Shown: positions 47,645 to 60,004 of the stretch, in pieces
How the letters are laid out: each line of letters opens with the position of its first letter
How positions within the stretch are numbered: the stretch's first letter is position 1
Assembly: GCF_000237925.1 (NCBI RefSeq)
Contig: NC_031500.1
Location: 11,247,753 to 11,311,752, forward strand
Direction of reading: 5' to 3'
Origin: Schistosoma mansoni
Lineage: Eukaryota > Platyhelminthes > Trematoda > Strigeidida > Schistosomatidae
Length of the DNA stretch: 64,000 nt
Position numbers and translations under genes: made by a program
The notes under the pieces: generated by a model
The model's input: the letters and a program-made list of their open reading frames with translations, nothing else
Databases searched by the model: none
Told to the model about the DNA's origin: nothing

Positions 47645-49480
47645 TGACTTGTTATTTTTACTTACGCCTGTCCCCCCTCGCAGAGAAGCATAGGCTGTCT
47701 ACCAGCACTCTCCATCCAACTCTGTCCTGAGCAGTTCTTTCCAGTTGTTATTCATCTTTTTCATATCTGCTTCTATTTCCCGGCATAATGTGTTCTTTGG
47801 CCTTCCTCTTTTCCGCTTCCCTTCCGGATTCCAAGTTAGGAATTGCCTCGTGATGCAATTTGATGATTTACTCAATGTATGTCCTATTCACTCCCATTGT
47901 CTTTTCCTAATTTCCTCCTCAACTGGAATTTGGTTTGTTCTCTCCCACGGTAAGCTGTTGCCGATGGTATCCGGCCAATGGATGTTGAGTATCTTGTATA
48001 GACAATTGTTAATAAATACTTGTACCTTCTTAAGGATGGTTGTAGTAGTTCTCGAAGTTTCAGCTCCATACAGTAGGACTAACTGTCTTGACGTTCGTAT
48101 TGAAGATTCTCACTTTGATATTGGTTAACAGTTGTTTTGGGTTCCATATGTTCTTCAATTGTAGGAATGAGGCCCTTGCTATGCCAATCCTTGCCTTTAC
48201 GTCTGCATCCGATCCTCCTTGATCATCAATGATGCTTCCCAGATACGTGAATGTTTCCAAATCTCCCAGAGTTTCTCCATCAGGTGTAGTTGGGTTGGTG
48301 TTCTCCGTATTATATTTGAGAATCTTGCTTTTTCCTTTGTGTATGTTGAGGCCTACTGATGCAGAGGCTACTGCTACATTAGTTGTCTTCGTCTGTATTT
48401 GCTCATGTGTATGGGATAGAAGGACCAGGTCATCTGCGAAGTCCAAATCCAGTTGATTCTGAGATGTTCATTGTATTCCGTGTTTCCTCTCAGATGTCGA
48501 GGTCTTCATAATCCAGTCACTCATCAGAAGAAAGAGGAAAAGGGAGAGTAAACAGCCTTGTCTGACTCCGGTCCTTACTGGAAATGCATCTGTCAGCTGT
48601 CCTCCATGCACTACTTTGCACTGTAGTCCGTCGTATGAGTTCTGGATAATGTTGACAATCTTCTCAGGAACTCCTTAGTGTCGAAGAAGTTTCCATAATG
48701 TTCTCTCCACACTGTCAAACGCCTCATAGTCAATAAAGTTGATGTATAATGGCGAATTCCACTCAACTGATTGTTCGACGATGACCCGTAGTGTCGCAGT
48801 CTGGTCTGTGCACGACCGATGCTTACGGAATCCAGCCTGTTGATCTCGAAGTCGGGCGTCTACTGCATCTTTCATCCGGTTCAGCAACACTCTGTTGAAA
48901 ACTTTTCCTGGTACTGACCGTATTGTAATACCTCTGTAATTCTCACATTTGCTCAGATCTCCTTTCTTTGGTATCTTGATGAGGTATCCTTCTTTCCAGT
49001 CCGTTGGCACTTGTTCCTCTTCCCAAATCTTGAATAAAAGGTGAAGCATGTTTGCTGTTACTTCAATGTCTGACTTCAGTGCATCAGCTGGTATACTATC
49101 AGGTCCTGCTGCTTTCTCATTCTTGATTTTTCTGACGGCCATCTTGATTTCTTCGATCGTTCGTGGAGTGACATGTATAGGAAGGTCTGTGTGTGTTGCT
49201 TCAATGTCCGGTGGATCCAATGGGGATGGTCTGTTCAGCAGTTCCTCGAAATATCCTACTCATTTTTTCGTCTGTTCTTACATTTCCGTGATTGTCTTTC
49301 CTTCTTTATCCTTGACTGGTCTCTCTGGTTTACTATATCTCCCTGTTAGTTTCTTCGTTGTATTATATAACTGTTTCATATTTCCTTCTCTTGCAGCTTT
49401 TTCCGCCGTCGTTGCTAGTTCTTCCATGTATTTCTGCTTGTCGGTCTTAATGCTCTTCTTCACTTGTTATGTTTGCTAGT
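47645..49480 (-). mobile_element. RTE-clade LINE (SR2-like), 5'-truncated and broken
   Basis: Minus strand: an end of the pre-RT linker (KKSIKTDKQKYMEELATTAE), then RT at 49220-48675 (AAGPDSIPADALKSD, DWKEGYLIKIPKKGDLSKC, NYRGITIRSVPGKVFNRVLL, DQQAGFRKHRSCTDQ, INFIDYEAFDS), then 48446-48060 with the FADDLVLL catalytic stretch, TFTYLGSIID and ARASFLQLKNIW. The 3' end near 47645 is TTACTTACG-like. Several frameshifts are visible. It is a different RTE subfamily from the copy at 4385-7646 and the same subfamily as the fragments at 2090 and 3608. Confidence 0.85.
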
Positions 49481-50194
49481 GCAGTAAAAGGACAGAAGGA
49501 AGGTATACTCATCTCAACTAAAACTTGACATCAGTTCATAAAGTCATTAACTATTGAACTGAGTTATGTTGGTAAATACATACTACTTGGTCGAGATCCT
49601 CGTGATTATCTCAAATGATGTTTGGAGGCGTTGTGTGATATGGTTCAGAATCAGTCGTAATGGCTTAGATGCATTAATCCTTTGTTTTTCCTTAGATCCT
49701 GAGTTTTTAAATCATTTTCTACTCTTGTTTCACTCCAGAAATTCATTTATTCTTGTATCATATTTCCTATACCTAATACTGATAATGTTACTATTTCCAT
49801 TCGTTTGATATTTGTCTGAATAATTTAGTGTGACAACTTGATATCGATACACATATATCCCAAGTTCTAGATTACTTATGACTAAGGTTAAATCACAAAC
49901 TACAGTCATATGATATTAAATACCTAATATGATAACCTGATATATTCTCACTTAGAAAAAAAATGTACTACAGAGGTATAATTTCGTATGACTTATATAT
50001 TGAAATTAACCTTACATTAATTAATTTACATAATAAGGTCATATTGTACAGTAATATACGTGTGACGTAACAACTGTTATTTAAATGGTAATAAAATAAA
50101 CAAGTTCGTGACTTCATCTGATTATCATGTGTGTTATAATCAAGTCAAGCATAAAATGTTTAAATTTCTTCAAGTTCACTGCATACAAAAAAAA

Positions 50195-50325
50195 CAATTT
50201 GAAATTATAAGCAGAGATGGATAGTGGCTAGCAGTGGAATCCAGGACGCGCGTTTCGTCCTATTTGGGACTCGTCAGCTAGATGTACCTAACACATCGAT
50301 GGGAAGATTCAAACAAACAATACTA
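50195..50325 (-). repeat. Sm-alpha SINE with hammerhead ribozyme
   Basis: Minus-strand Sm-alpha SINE portion with the hammerhead at 50222-50290. The SINE head to the right is mostly lost (GATTCAAACAAAC is all that recalls box B near 50310). Confidence 0.8.
50222..50290 (-). ncRNA. Sm-alpha type I hammerhead ribozyme, core complete
   Basis: Minus strand: stem I 5' side, CTGACGA (50277-50271, fits CUGANGA), stem II GTCC/GGAC around CAAATA, GAAA, a minimal stem III (ACGCGCGT), GUC cleavage triplet (50247-50245), then CTGGATTCCACTGC, whose CTGG pairs back. This is the known self-cleaving motif of schistosome Sm-alpha RNA. All core bases are present, so cleavage is plausible. Confidence 0.88.
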
Positions 50326-50594
50326 AATGAATTTAAATTTGAAATTATGTTTTTTTCTAAAGAAAAACGTGGAATATTAGACTAAATATATCAAGATTAT
50401 CTGAGGTGAACTCAAAAATCAATGATTTCCGCCTTTAACAACAGCTTTGTATAGAAATATTGGTTTTCATTCAATGTTGACTAGTTATTGATTAAATAAC
50501 TCAACTTACAGATTCGAATCATGATATCAATCTGTATTGGTTTGATCACTTAGTAATATTGTCATTAATCTTGATGTAAATAATGTTATTTTTT

Positions 50595-51090
50595 GCCCCC
50601 AAATGCCCTGGTACGGCCAAGAGTGGGGAGAGTCCGTTCTCCCTCTCGAAATGCTCTAACATGGCCACGCGTATATAACCTCTGCCAGGGAAATTCTACT
50701 CACTGCCTTCTCACACCAGAGGTGTTGTTTACAAAATTAAGAGGACGAAAAGCGAATGTCCGGCGCTTTAACCAGGTTGGTAGATGTGGAGTGTCCACCT
50801 AGAGGAGTTGGAAAACCCTGATTCCAAACCAATGGTGCAAATGGGCTCCAGTATCCTGAGGGAACAAATGGCGTATGAATCAATTGTTGGTCACCGACTA
50901 CCATGGGACTGCATCTCCTCACGATACTCCACTGCCTTGTGGATCAGACCTTTAAGTCAAACGCTCCGAGTGTGGCCCCTTAAGAAAACCACCTGTTTCA
51001 GTTTGGGCACCTGGGCAATATCACGGCGCATATATATCTGGTGCTTCCTTGTACCAATATTTATGTGTTTCAATAAATCAATCAATCAAA
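50595..51090 (+). mobile_element. Non-autonomous RTE-tailed element, copy 4
   Basis: Near full length from CCCCCAAATGCCCTGG to TTGTACCAATATTTATGTG plus CAATAAATCAATCAATC. It has a deletion of about 30 bases near its 3' end relative to copies 1 and 2, and several percent divergence. Confidence 0.8.
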
Positions 51091-51748
51091 GTTAATAACA
51101 TTGTTTAACGTATTCTGTCTATATTTTGAGTATATCGGATATATGTTTCCCATTAACTGTTAGTAAATCAAGTAACTTTGAAGAAATATTTCATATTATT
51201 ATTATTATCGATAGTACGAAATCGACTTCATACGGCATATTAAACCCGGGATTTAGATATCAAAAACGCACATATATACGTCAATGAAAGTAGCATGTGA
51301 AACCGAAATAAGAAAAAAACCCAACCTAAATACAAAAGATTGACAGGAAAAAGAAAAGGTAGAATCATTATGTAACTAAACAACTTGCAAAGAAAGAGAG
51401 AGAGATTGAAAGAGAAAGAAATTATTACTTTATGTTATGATTAATGTAAATGAAATAGAATATTGTCTTACTCTCCCAATATTAATCTATATCATATTTC
51501 AATTATGATAATCACTATAATGAAACTTCAAGAATGATAGTCTAGTTTTAAGATAGAATAAAACTATGATTATTCATTATGACTTGGTTTATTTTTGGTT
51601 AATGTACTTTTAGTCTGTCTTAGTTTCTTTTTTGGCATTACTTAATGATAAAGCGCACATCAAAATTGTGTTCTTTTGGTTTCTTGTAGAGTTGTATGCA
51701 TAAAACCACTAACAATTCTCAATCAAATTCATTGAAATAAGTGGTATC

Positions 51749-51751
51749 AGT

Positions 51752-51796
<45 letters not shown>
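51749..51796. repeat. AT dinucleotide microsatellite
   Basis: Almost pure alternating TA, about 48 bases with a few interruptions, next to the composite SINE at 51797. Confidence 0.95.
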
Positions 51797-51798
<2 letters not shown>

Positions 51799-52350
51799 GT
51801 CAGTCACGGTCTGAATAGCTCACTTGTAACATCTCATACTGTGAAACCCAGTGATGTGGATTCGAATCCCGCAGGATGAATCATTTCCTTCAACGTTCTA
51901 GATATTCCTTATTGACAAGTGTTGACTAACACGAAATCCAGATCCAGGATTTTTCTGTAGACTACCTCCAACTTACATGGGATCTCAAAATGATACATAT
52001 GATAAAAAGTCACTGATGCAAGTGACTATATTATGACTTGATCGATTGGATTCAATCAGATCTAGGGTTTTAGATAAATATATAATTTGCATAGCTGAAA
52101 TCATGAGTCAATTGAAGCTAGACCATCATGGAAACACTGTTTGACGACCGTTTCGGCCTATTGTGGGACTCCTCCTCGGCAGTGCGCATCCACGATCTCG
52201 CCTCATGAGATTTGAACCCAGGACCTACCAGTCTCGCGCGCGAGCACTTAACCAATAGACCACTGAGCCTGTCGGCATCCGATGGTGTTTATGTCTAACT
52301 TCAACCAATCCACGAAGTTGAGCAACCGTTCACCAATTGTCTTCAGTGAG
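51797..52350. repeat. Composite SINE block, inverted relative of 57375-57925
   Basis: Plus-strand tRNA-like unit (ATAGCTCACTTGTAACATC, GTGGATTCGAATCCCGC) and about 200 bp of shared spacer, followed by a minus-strand S2 SINE from about 52085. The same order, inverted, appears at 57925-57375, so the whole block was duplicated in opposite orientation. Confidence 0.75.
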
Positions 52351-53334
52351 TTCATATCTCACAACTTATTTATATATTGATTGTACATCCATTTTGATTA
52401 ATAATTAGGATACAATCATATATATGAAAAATACTTAGAGTTATAACAAATCATAGGCTATATGTCATGATGAGCATAGTCCATGTTAATTGAATACAAG
52501 AATATCGTATGTAATACAGAATAAAATATCATACGGGAAAACAAAAACAAACCGACAATGAGTAATTATCACATTGAATTAAACAAACGGAAGTAAGATT
52601 AAACAAAAACATCATGATGAGTAAAAGAATGTAATTTTTGACTTTTCATCCCGTTTTTATCGGAATATTATTTCACTTCATTCAATGTTTGTAAAATATT
52701 CACATTTAGTTTTGTCCCTGGTTTATTCTATAAACCATAAGCTTTCGTTTGATGCTTCATTCACTATCATACCTTCTTCTATTCGAAATTTATTGTAATC
52801 TAAATCTGGTCTTTTGTACTTCATTTTCGTACCCTAATGCCTAGTTTGGACATAATTTTATTTTTCTTATTGTTTGTATGTTGTGATCGTGTTAGTCATT
52901 TGTTTATTCAAGAGTGGATCGGATAGTAATCCAGTCGTTTTCTATCCCTCGCTTGTTAACCAATCAGATTATAGGATAGTTTTCGTTTTTACTTCCCAAA
53001 GTCGTTTTGTCTCAATTTAAATTCATGCATTATTAGTCTCGGGGTTGAACTAGATAACCTATCATGTCATGACCTTGAACTAGACTGAGACGAAATTCTC
53101 TTCTGTATATCCATGGGCCGACAAACCGAGGACGTGACAAGTGTCTAATTAAAGAAACGTCTCAGTATAAAAACATGTAATTTAGAAGTCTTTCATTTAA
53201 GAGAGTTCATTTCACTTTAATAAGAAATATACTGGTAAACTACCATGGGATCACTACAAAGTCATTTTGAGTTATATCTGAAAATACCTCAAACCTCTGA
53301 GTTGTATTTGATTAGCAGACCTGAATAGTGTTTA

Positions 53335-53500
53335 GCTATTGTAGCTCAGTAACTAAGTGGATAACATGTTGAGCATTTGAAACGAGAGGTACAGGGTTCA
53401 AGTCCCAGTGTGACAATTAATACTGGAATCAGCTGCATCCAACTGGTAAGTCTTAAATAAGATGAAACACGTGTCCTGAATTCTACTGCTAGCCACTATC
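53335..53500 (+). repeat. Decayed Sm-alpha SINE
   Basis: Good box A (TAGCTCAGTAACTAAGTGG) and box B (GGGTTCAAGTCCC), then TGCATCCAACTGGTAAGTC, ATAAGATGAAACACGTGTC, and CTGAATTCTACTGCTAGCC. It is hammerhead-like with the CUGANGA block mutated, so probably inactive. Confidence 0.65.
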
Positions 53501-53784
53501 CAACTTTGTTTATCAAGTGCTTGTGATTTAATGGGAATCCGAACAGGATGCACATATACTAAAAGAGACGGATTAATCGCAGTCTATAATACCAACGGGA
53601 AGATTCAAATAAACTATACACTGAGTTGTAGATACGATTTCTAAAACCCTAACCGCTGACTCCAGGTGGATTAACAGATGCCATTTCCGTATAGGTATTT
53701 TTCATACCATAGTGCCATGTTGCAAATTAACCACTTCTCTGTTTTTCTTCACTTAGTTCCCAAGTTGAGAAATAGTGAGTAAAC

Positions 53785-54115
53785 TGATTTATTTTTTTAT
53801 TTGAACACAAACACTGGGACAAGGAGGCACCAAATACATATGTGCCGGACAATAACAATAAGGCTGTAAAGAGATGGGGAATATAAAGTCAATATAATAA
53901 AAACAGGTACAACAACGAACGGAAATTAGTATATGAGAATGGAGTAATACTAATGATGGGAGAAACAGTTCAGTTAGCAAAAATACAACCCGAAAGAATT
54001 TTTTCAGTTAAAGAAATCACGTCCACTTCTATGAAGAAATTTACAGCAGGATAGCCACTGGCTTCTTTTCTGAACCATGTCTGATAACGTCTTCAGCCAT
54101 TGTTTTGACGCTTTA
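53785..54115 (-). mobile_element. RTE LINE 3' end, 5'-truncated
   Basis: Minus strand matches the end of the full-length LINE at 4385-4640: the KPLAILL-like coding end, AACTGAAAAAATTCTTTCGG, and the 3' terminus GGTGCCTCCTTGTCCCAGTG..GTTCAAAT plus an AAAT tail. About 330 bp, diverged. Confidence 0.75.
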
Positions 54116-55025
54116 AACATGCTCTAATCTGGCAATCACAAAAATTGAGGCCAATTGATTTTATTCCTCAAAATATAGTTCGTGGAAGATACACCACTAA
54201 GGATTCTCAGAATAAGATTATTGATAAATTTTCATTACACCTCAGTTTTTTCTCTAATTTATACACAACGTGTTATAGAACTGACATTCAATGATGAGAC
54301 ATCAGCGGAATAAAATAACGTGTTCGTGAAGCATCTACCCGTGAATGCTGCCATATAAGAACATTATTTTCACTGAGAATTCCATTTCAAGCTTTAAATT
54401 TCACCTTATTTGCTTTTTTTCACCCGTTGATTTGGAATGCACTACAGTAACATATTCACTGAAAATATATGTAAATAGTTTAAAATGACCAAAATGAAAT
54501 CCTCAGTAAAATTTGTCCTCTTTTAGGTAATCAGAAAATAAATGCTATGAAAATGAACTAAGTATAGTGCAGAAAATAAGTAAAATTGAACTATGTATAA
54601 GATCATTTTTACGTAAATGATGAACTTTTCTCAAGTTTAGTTTGTGGTTCTTCTACTTTGAAATCGAAGTAGATCCAGGAGAGGATTGTATACATATACC
54701 TTCAAATTATTTTATCTACTGATCATTTATAGGAGAGAAGAGGTCAATTGCACTACTTAATCATATTTCTTTTAGATTCACTCTGGTATCCATCAATGTG
54801 TATAAAAATAGAATGTTATGATGTGAAGTATACTCTTTGTCAAATATTATGTAGCTTGAGGTATGCTAAACCGTATGATTACAGGTATGCTTGTCCGACT
54901 GCTGAATCAATAGACAGATAACAATGACAACAATTTTATTGACAAAAACACATAGTAGGACGAAGTAATTTACAACATAAGATTATCATCGGAATGTAGG
55001 TTTGTGGAGATTTTAATAATTTTAA
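54116..55025. other. No feature recognised
   Basis: AT-rich, no meaningful ORF, and no repeat family recognised by eye. Confidence 0.4.
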
Positions 55026-55029
55026 GAGT

Positions 55030-55325
55030 TGAATTCATGAATCAATCTAAGCTAGACCACCAACTATCTACTCCAGACAATGAATGAATGGTTGTGCTAG
55101 ATCATGGATCAATTGAAGTTAGATATTGACACTGTTGAATGTCAGCTCAGTGATCTAGAGGTAAAACGTTCGCGATCGAGATTGAAGGTCCTGAGTTCAA
55201 ATCCCGCATAAGGGATCATGGATGCGCACCGTTGAGGAGTCCAATACTAGGATGAAACGGCCATCAAACAGTGCTTCCAGGTTTTAAATGGTGGTCTAGC
55301 TTAGATCGACTCATGAATTCAAGTA
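55030..55325 (+). repeat. S2 SINE, plus strand
   Basis: Head with CTCAGTGATCTAGAGGTAAA and GAGTTCAAATCCC, then ATGCGCACCGTTGAGGAGTCC and AGGATGAAACGGCCATC, and the family tail TGGTCTAGCTTAGATCGACTC. The hammerhead-like core reads TTGAGGA. Confidence 0.75.
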
Positions 55326-56025
55326 TTAAAACATGACGCATTAGGTTAGGTCTATCTTTTTTGATCCACTAGTCAATCATAGACTAGATTGATTGGATAG
55401 ATCAGTAATATCATGTCAGTCTGTCTAACATTTTGTCGTTAGCACATCCACATCTGCCCGTATCTTCCCTTCTCTCTTAGAGAGTCTTGTGTGATTTTTT
55501 TTAGTGAATAGAGAAGAATTACGCTGCGAAACTATTCATAATTAACAGTTCACTTAAGCAACAATAAGACAGTTATCTGCATCTTAGCAAACAACACGTT
55601 AATATCATAACATAAAATTTAAGTATTTACTAGACTATGAATTATGCTTTGTTTCAAATCAAATTAAATATTTGAAAGTCAAACATTTTTATTTACTAAG
55701 CATCATATTAACTTCACGAACTAGTTATGTAATATGATGTCTGTTTAGAATAACAATTATTGATCTACTGATGATGACAACAACAACAACGCCCTAGATC
55801 CAATCGATTAATGAATACATCTATTTGAAATAACAATGTAAAAATAAGTGTTAAACAACATGAGTAAACGCCTACTTGAAATTAATTGTTGTTGGAAGGA
55901 TGAACAGTAATAACTATTGTTTTTTTTCATTTTGAGGGAAGCATTAGCTACTATTATTATTACTGGTATTATCCTTCATTTATCAAACGTAAATGGTACT
56001 AATCTTTCTATCTACGAATCACATG

Positions 56026-56026
56026 C

Positions 56027-56069
<43 letters not shown>

Positions 56070-56070
56070 G
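56026..56070. repeat. TA dinucleotide microsatellite
   Basis: Uninterrupted alternating AT of about 35 bases, then TGTATATATG. Confidence 0.95.
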
Positions 56071-56574
56071 CGATATTGTCTTTATCTGTGCTTCAGTGAA
56101 CTAACGAAGTTATGCCAACCCGGGGACAAGGTCATTTTCATGTATTAAGCCAATATATATGATGTATATACATCATATATATGTGTGTTCTGGTGATATT
56201 TAAAACTAAAAAAAAAGAAAAAGAATATGCTGAAGAACCATTTGGATTTAGTGGTATTATACATGATATTTTTATAATTAATTTAAGCCTTCTCAAATAA
56301 TAACTTGAATAGAGATATGATTTAAACAAAAGAAAATCATGGTTTCTTTTGTGTTTACTGTCATATCGTTGAATTTTGAAGTTATGTGCATTGTTTTAAT
56401 GATAGAAATGATAATAATCATATAAATATCAGTGGCATTAATAACATTATCAATATAGATTAATGTGAATATATGTGAATCAATGAATAGTTAAGTTTAC
56501 ATGAATTGATCACTAAGTAGTAGTAGTAGTAGCCGATTTTGTATTTTCAGAAGGGGTTTTGTGAAGATTTCAGT

Positions 56575-56790
56575 ATTTGCATAGTTGAAATCATGAGTCA
56601 ATTGAAGCTAGACCATCATGGAAAACCTGGAAGCACTGGACGACCGTTTCATCCTATTGTGGGACTCCTCATTGGCAGTGCGCATCCACGACCTCGCCTC
56701 GCGAGCGAGATTCGAACCCAGGACCTACCAGTCTCGCGAACGAGCACTTAACCTCTAGACCACTGAGCCTGTCGGCATCCGATGGTGTTT
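56575..56790 (-). repeat. S2 SINE, minus strand
   Basis: Minus strand: box A GTGGTCTAGAGGTTAAGTGC, box B GGTTCGAATC, then GCGCACTGCCAATGAGGAGT, AGGATGAAACGGTCGTCCAG, and the tail TGGTCTAGCTTCAATTGACT. It lies at the outer edge of the palindrome around the assembly gap. Confidence 0.8.
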
Positions 56791-57003
56791 ATGTCTAACT
56801 TCAACCAATCCATGAAATTGAGCAACCATTCACGAATGTCTTCAGTGAGTTAATATCTCACAACAGACGTGGTTGAACTCCACTGGTCACTGCTTCTCAC
56901 TAGAACTCCAGGAAATATCTCTTGAAGTCAGTTACTAGTGAGCATATGATTATTATCAGAAGGGGTGCTCTGGCGCGAGACTGGTAGGTCCTGGGTTCGA
57001 ATC
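56704..57003 (+). repeat. Left arm of perfect inverted repeat at the assembly gap
   Basis: About 300 bases that are the exact reverse complement of 57204-57503, ending at the N run in TGGGTTCGAATC. Outside about 56704 the arms stay homologous (S2 SINE) but differ. Confidence 0.9.
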
Positions 57004-57203
57004 NNNNNNNNNNNNNNNNNNNNNNNNNNNNNNNNNNNNNNNNNNNNNNNNNNNNNNNNNNNNNNNNNNNNNNNNNNNNNNNNNNNNNNNNNNNNNNNNN
57101 NNNNNNNNNNNNNNNNNNNNNNNNNNNNNNNNNNNNNNNNNNNNNNNNNNNNNNNNNNNNNNNNNNNNNNNNNNNNNNNNNNNNNNNNNNNNNNNNNNNN
57201 NNN
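57004..57203. other. Assembly gap of 200 N
   Basis: Exactly 200 N between two identical inverted arms. A round number suggests a placeholder length and not a measured one. The two symmetric ORFs running through it are artefacts. Confidence 0.99.
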
Positions 57204-57503
57204 GATTCGAACCCAGGACCTACCAGTCTCGCGCCAGAGCACCCCTTCTGATAATAATCATATGCTCACTAGTAACTGACTTCAAGAGATATTTCCTGGA
57301 GTTCTAGTGAGAAGCAGTGACCAGTGGAGTTCAACCACGTCTGTTGTGAGATATTAACTCACTGAAGACATTCGTGAATGGTTGCTCAATTTCATGGATT
57401 GGTTGAAGTTAGACATAAACACCATCGGATGCCGACAGGCTCAGTGGTCTAGAGGTTAAGTGCTCGTTCGCGAGACTGGTAGGTCCTGGGTTCGAATCTC
57501 GCG
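57204..57503 (-). repeat. Right arm of perfect inverted repeat at the assembly gap
   Basis: Mirror of 56704-57003, starting GATTCGAACCCAGG directly after the N run. Confidence 0.9.
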
Positions 57504-57925
57504 TGACGGGATCGTGGATGAGTACTGCCAAGGAGGAGTCCCACAATAGGACGAAACGGTCGTCAAACAGTGTTTCCAGGTTTTCCATGATGGTCTAGCT
57601 TCAATTGACTCATGATTTCAGCTATGCAAATTATATATTTATCTAAAACCCTAGATCTGATTGAATTCAATCGATTAAGTTATAATAGTAGTCTTTTGTC
57701 TCAGTGACTTTTTATCATATGTATCATTTTGAAATCCCATGTAAGTTGGAGGTAGTCTACAGAAAAATCCTGGGTCTGGATTTCGTGTTAGTCAATACTT
57801 GGTCAATAAGGAATACCTAGAACGTTGAAGGAACTGACTCATCCTGCGGGATTCGAATCCACATCACTGGGTTTCACAGTATGAGAAGTTACAAGTGAGC
57901 TATTCAGACTGTGACTAATCTGTAT
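57375..57925. repeat. Composite SINE block (S2 plus tRNA-like unit), inverted relative of 51797-52350
   Basis: Plus-strand S2 SINE (about 57440-57632; TGGTCTAGAGGTTAAGTGC, GGTTCGAATCTCGC, AAGGAGGAGTCCCAC, AGGACGAAACGGTCGTC), then shared spacer, then a minus-strand tRNA-like unit at about 57840-57925 (GATTCGAATCCAC). Confidence 0.75.
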
Positions 57926-59400
57926 GGCTGAGATATTTACATTGATTGACTACTGAGTACTAACCGATGTCATAACTCTTTAATTTCATATTTGTCATTT
58001 CTAATGTTAATGATTAGATTGGAAACAGTGTATCCCGTGCGTGGGACAAAGCGATAAACACTTTCCTAGATCCTAGGTGAAAGTGTTTTGCTATCTTCTC
58101 ATTTAACTGATTTACTCGATTAAACCTACAGATTACAGTTTCTAAAGAAAACATACTGTTTTTACGTGACTTGTTCAAAATCCTAAGAATACTAGACAAT
58201 TTCTAGAATCAGTTCATTTGGATCAATCACTATTCAATGTACATATCGAGGTAGATCAAATCTATCAACCGCATCGTCAGAGGTCAATCAAATAAAATAA
58301 TCAACATCAGTACAAGAATGCATAAAGGCAATGTAACTTACGAAAATAATCAACCGCAAACAAAAGCCATCAGAATGAACTGATTTATCGCTTACAGAAT
58401 AACTAAGAAGCTCAATTCTACATTAAATGAACGCTGATTAATTACGTTATTGTGGTTTTTGTATGAACTAACGATCCCTTTGTATTTGATGACTGCTTGA
58501 TTTCGAATTCCAAATACAATACGTCCGTTCGTGCTCATCTAATACTTCTTGATTAAATTGAGTTATTGCTGGGATTTTTAGTTTTTACTATAATTCAAAT
58601 AGTCCTTATTATCACAGTTATCCAGAACAACACTGAAAACTTTGCGATTAAATCATCTAACTCAGAGCACTCAACGGTACGACATGTCCAAATCAAATTG
58701 GATAAAGTAAGATTTGATTTTTTTTCTTTCTTGAGTCAGTAGCTTTCATTGTTAAACATTGTATAGTTCTTGAAATATTTTATAAGAACTTTCGTTTAAA
58801 TTAGAGCGAATAGATTCACACTATTTGGGCTCCGAGTTGATGTAAGACATTAAATAATAATAATATATTTGTAAAATCTCAGCGAGTGAATTTGAAGTAA
58901 ATCCAACACTTCGCCTAGCAATCTGGTCCAAGCTTTTTCAAGGAAGGCCTCGGTCATATGAAAATTCAGTCGTCCCCTTTTATGTATTTAAGAACAGTTT
59001 GTCCTCACTCTAAACCTACCTTGATAATATTGTTTTATTATCCAGAGTAGTGAGTGTCACATTGACTTTTTTCATTATCTTAGTTTCCCTGTCTTGTAGA
59101 CCTTTTATTTTTCATATATCAATATTATTAACAAGAGTATGTGTGATCAGATCGCTCAAAATGTATTACACTAGTGTATATCACACAGTTCTTTCTGATA
59201 ATCTTTATCTTCTTATTACAATAATAAAATTATACTATTTCAAAGAGGCACCTAGATAGTTAATCAGTTGTAGTACGTCCATCGGTATCACGACGACCGT
59301 TACAACTAGAATACTAAACTTTATCATCAGTTAACCAATTAGATACAATACAATTTACTATCATACCGCCTAATTGTACAAATACTACCATATTACAGTT
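57926..59400. other. No gene recognised
   Basis: AT-rich sequence without meaningful ORFs. Short ORFs at 58014-58199 and 59050-59259 show no domain or splice support. Confidence 0.4.
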
Positions 59401-59404
59401 CATT

Positions 59405-59545
59405 TAAATCATGAACCAACCTAAGTTAGACCACCATTGGAAACCTGGAAGCATCAGACGGCCAGCTCCTCTTAGTAGGGGACCCTTCAGCAGTGCTTAT
59501 CCACGATTCCACATCCAAGAGTTGAACCCAAGAACTTTGGTCTCG
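59405..59545 (-). repeat. S2 SINE fragment, minus strand
   Basis: Minus strand: AGTTGAACTCTTGG-like head remnant, GATAAGCACTGCTGAAGGGT, GCTGGCCGTCTGATGC, and the tail TGGTCTAACTTAGG. The hammerhead-like core is damaged. Confidence 0.65.
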
Positions 59546-60004
59546 AGCGTGAATTAATATTATATTGTTCGTAACAAACAATTCACATCGCCATTTACAG
59601 CTATATATCAATCAACATGTAATGTTCTTCCTAAGACACATACATATAAGTACAATCAATAAATACATAATCTACAAACAGCTTAACTTTAAAATTCTTA
59701 ATGACAAAAAATGTAATCAAAATAGGAATATAATGACCGCAGAAATTTAATCTAATCGATCATACAAATTTACATGCACCCACAACAACAACACACATAC
59801 ACAATGTAGAAAGTAAATAAATTTTCATTGTAATGTTTGGTCACTGTTTTTTGTTTGAAATAATCTTTATAGGTTTCAATAATCTCTATTCGTTTGATGA
59901 TATTTAGTTATTAAATGTAGTAAGGACTCTTACGTAACTAAATGAAGAGGTTTTCGCAAAGATATTCTTCACGTGTTGATTTCAGTTGAGGCAACGTTTA
60001 AAAG

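Noticed and set aside
53335-53430. Possible tRNA gene from good box A and box B
   Set aside because: No 7-bp acceptor stem or anticodon arm; the downstream sequence is the Sm-alpha SINE body. The same applies to the boxes near 16920, 45560, 51810 and 57450.
55917-56099. Plus-strand ORF ending in an Ile/Tyr repeat
   Set aside because: The repeat is a translated TA microsatellite.
56928-57279. Two mirror-image 104-codon ORFs through the N run
   Set aside because: Translation of unknown bases between inverted arms; artefact of the gap.
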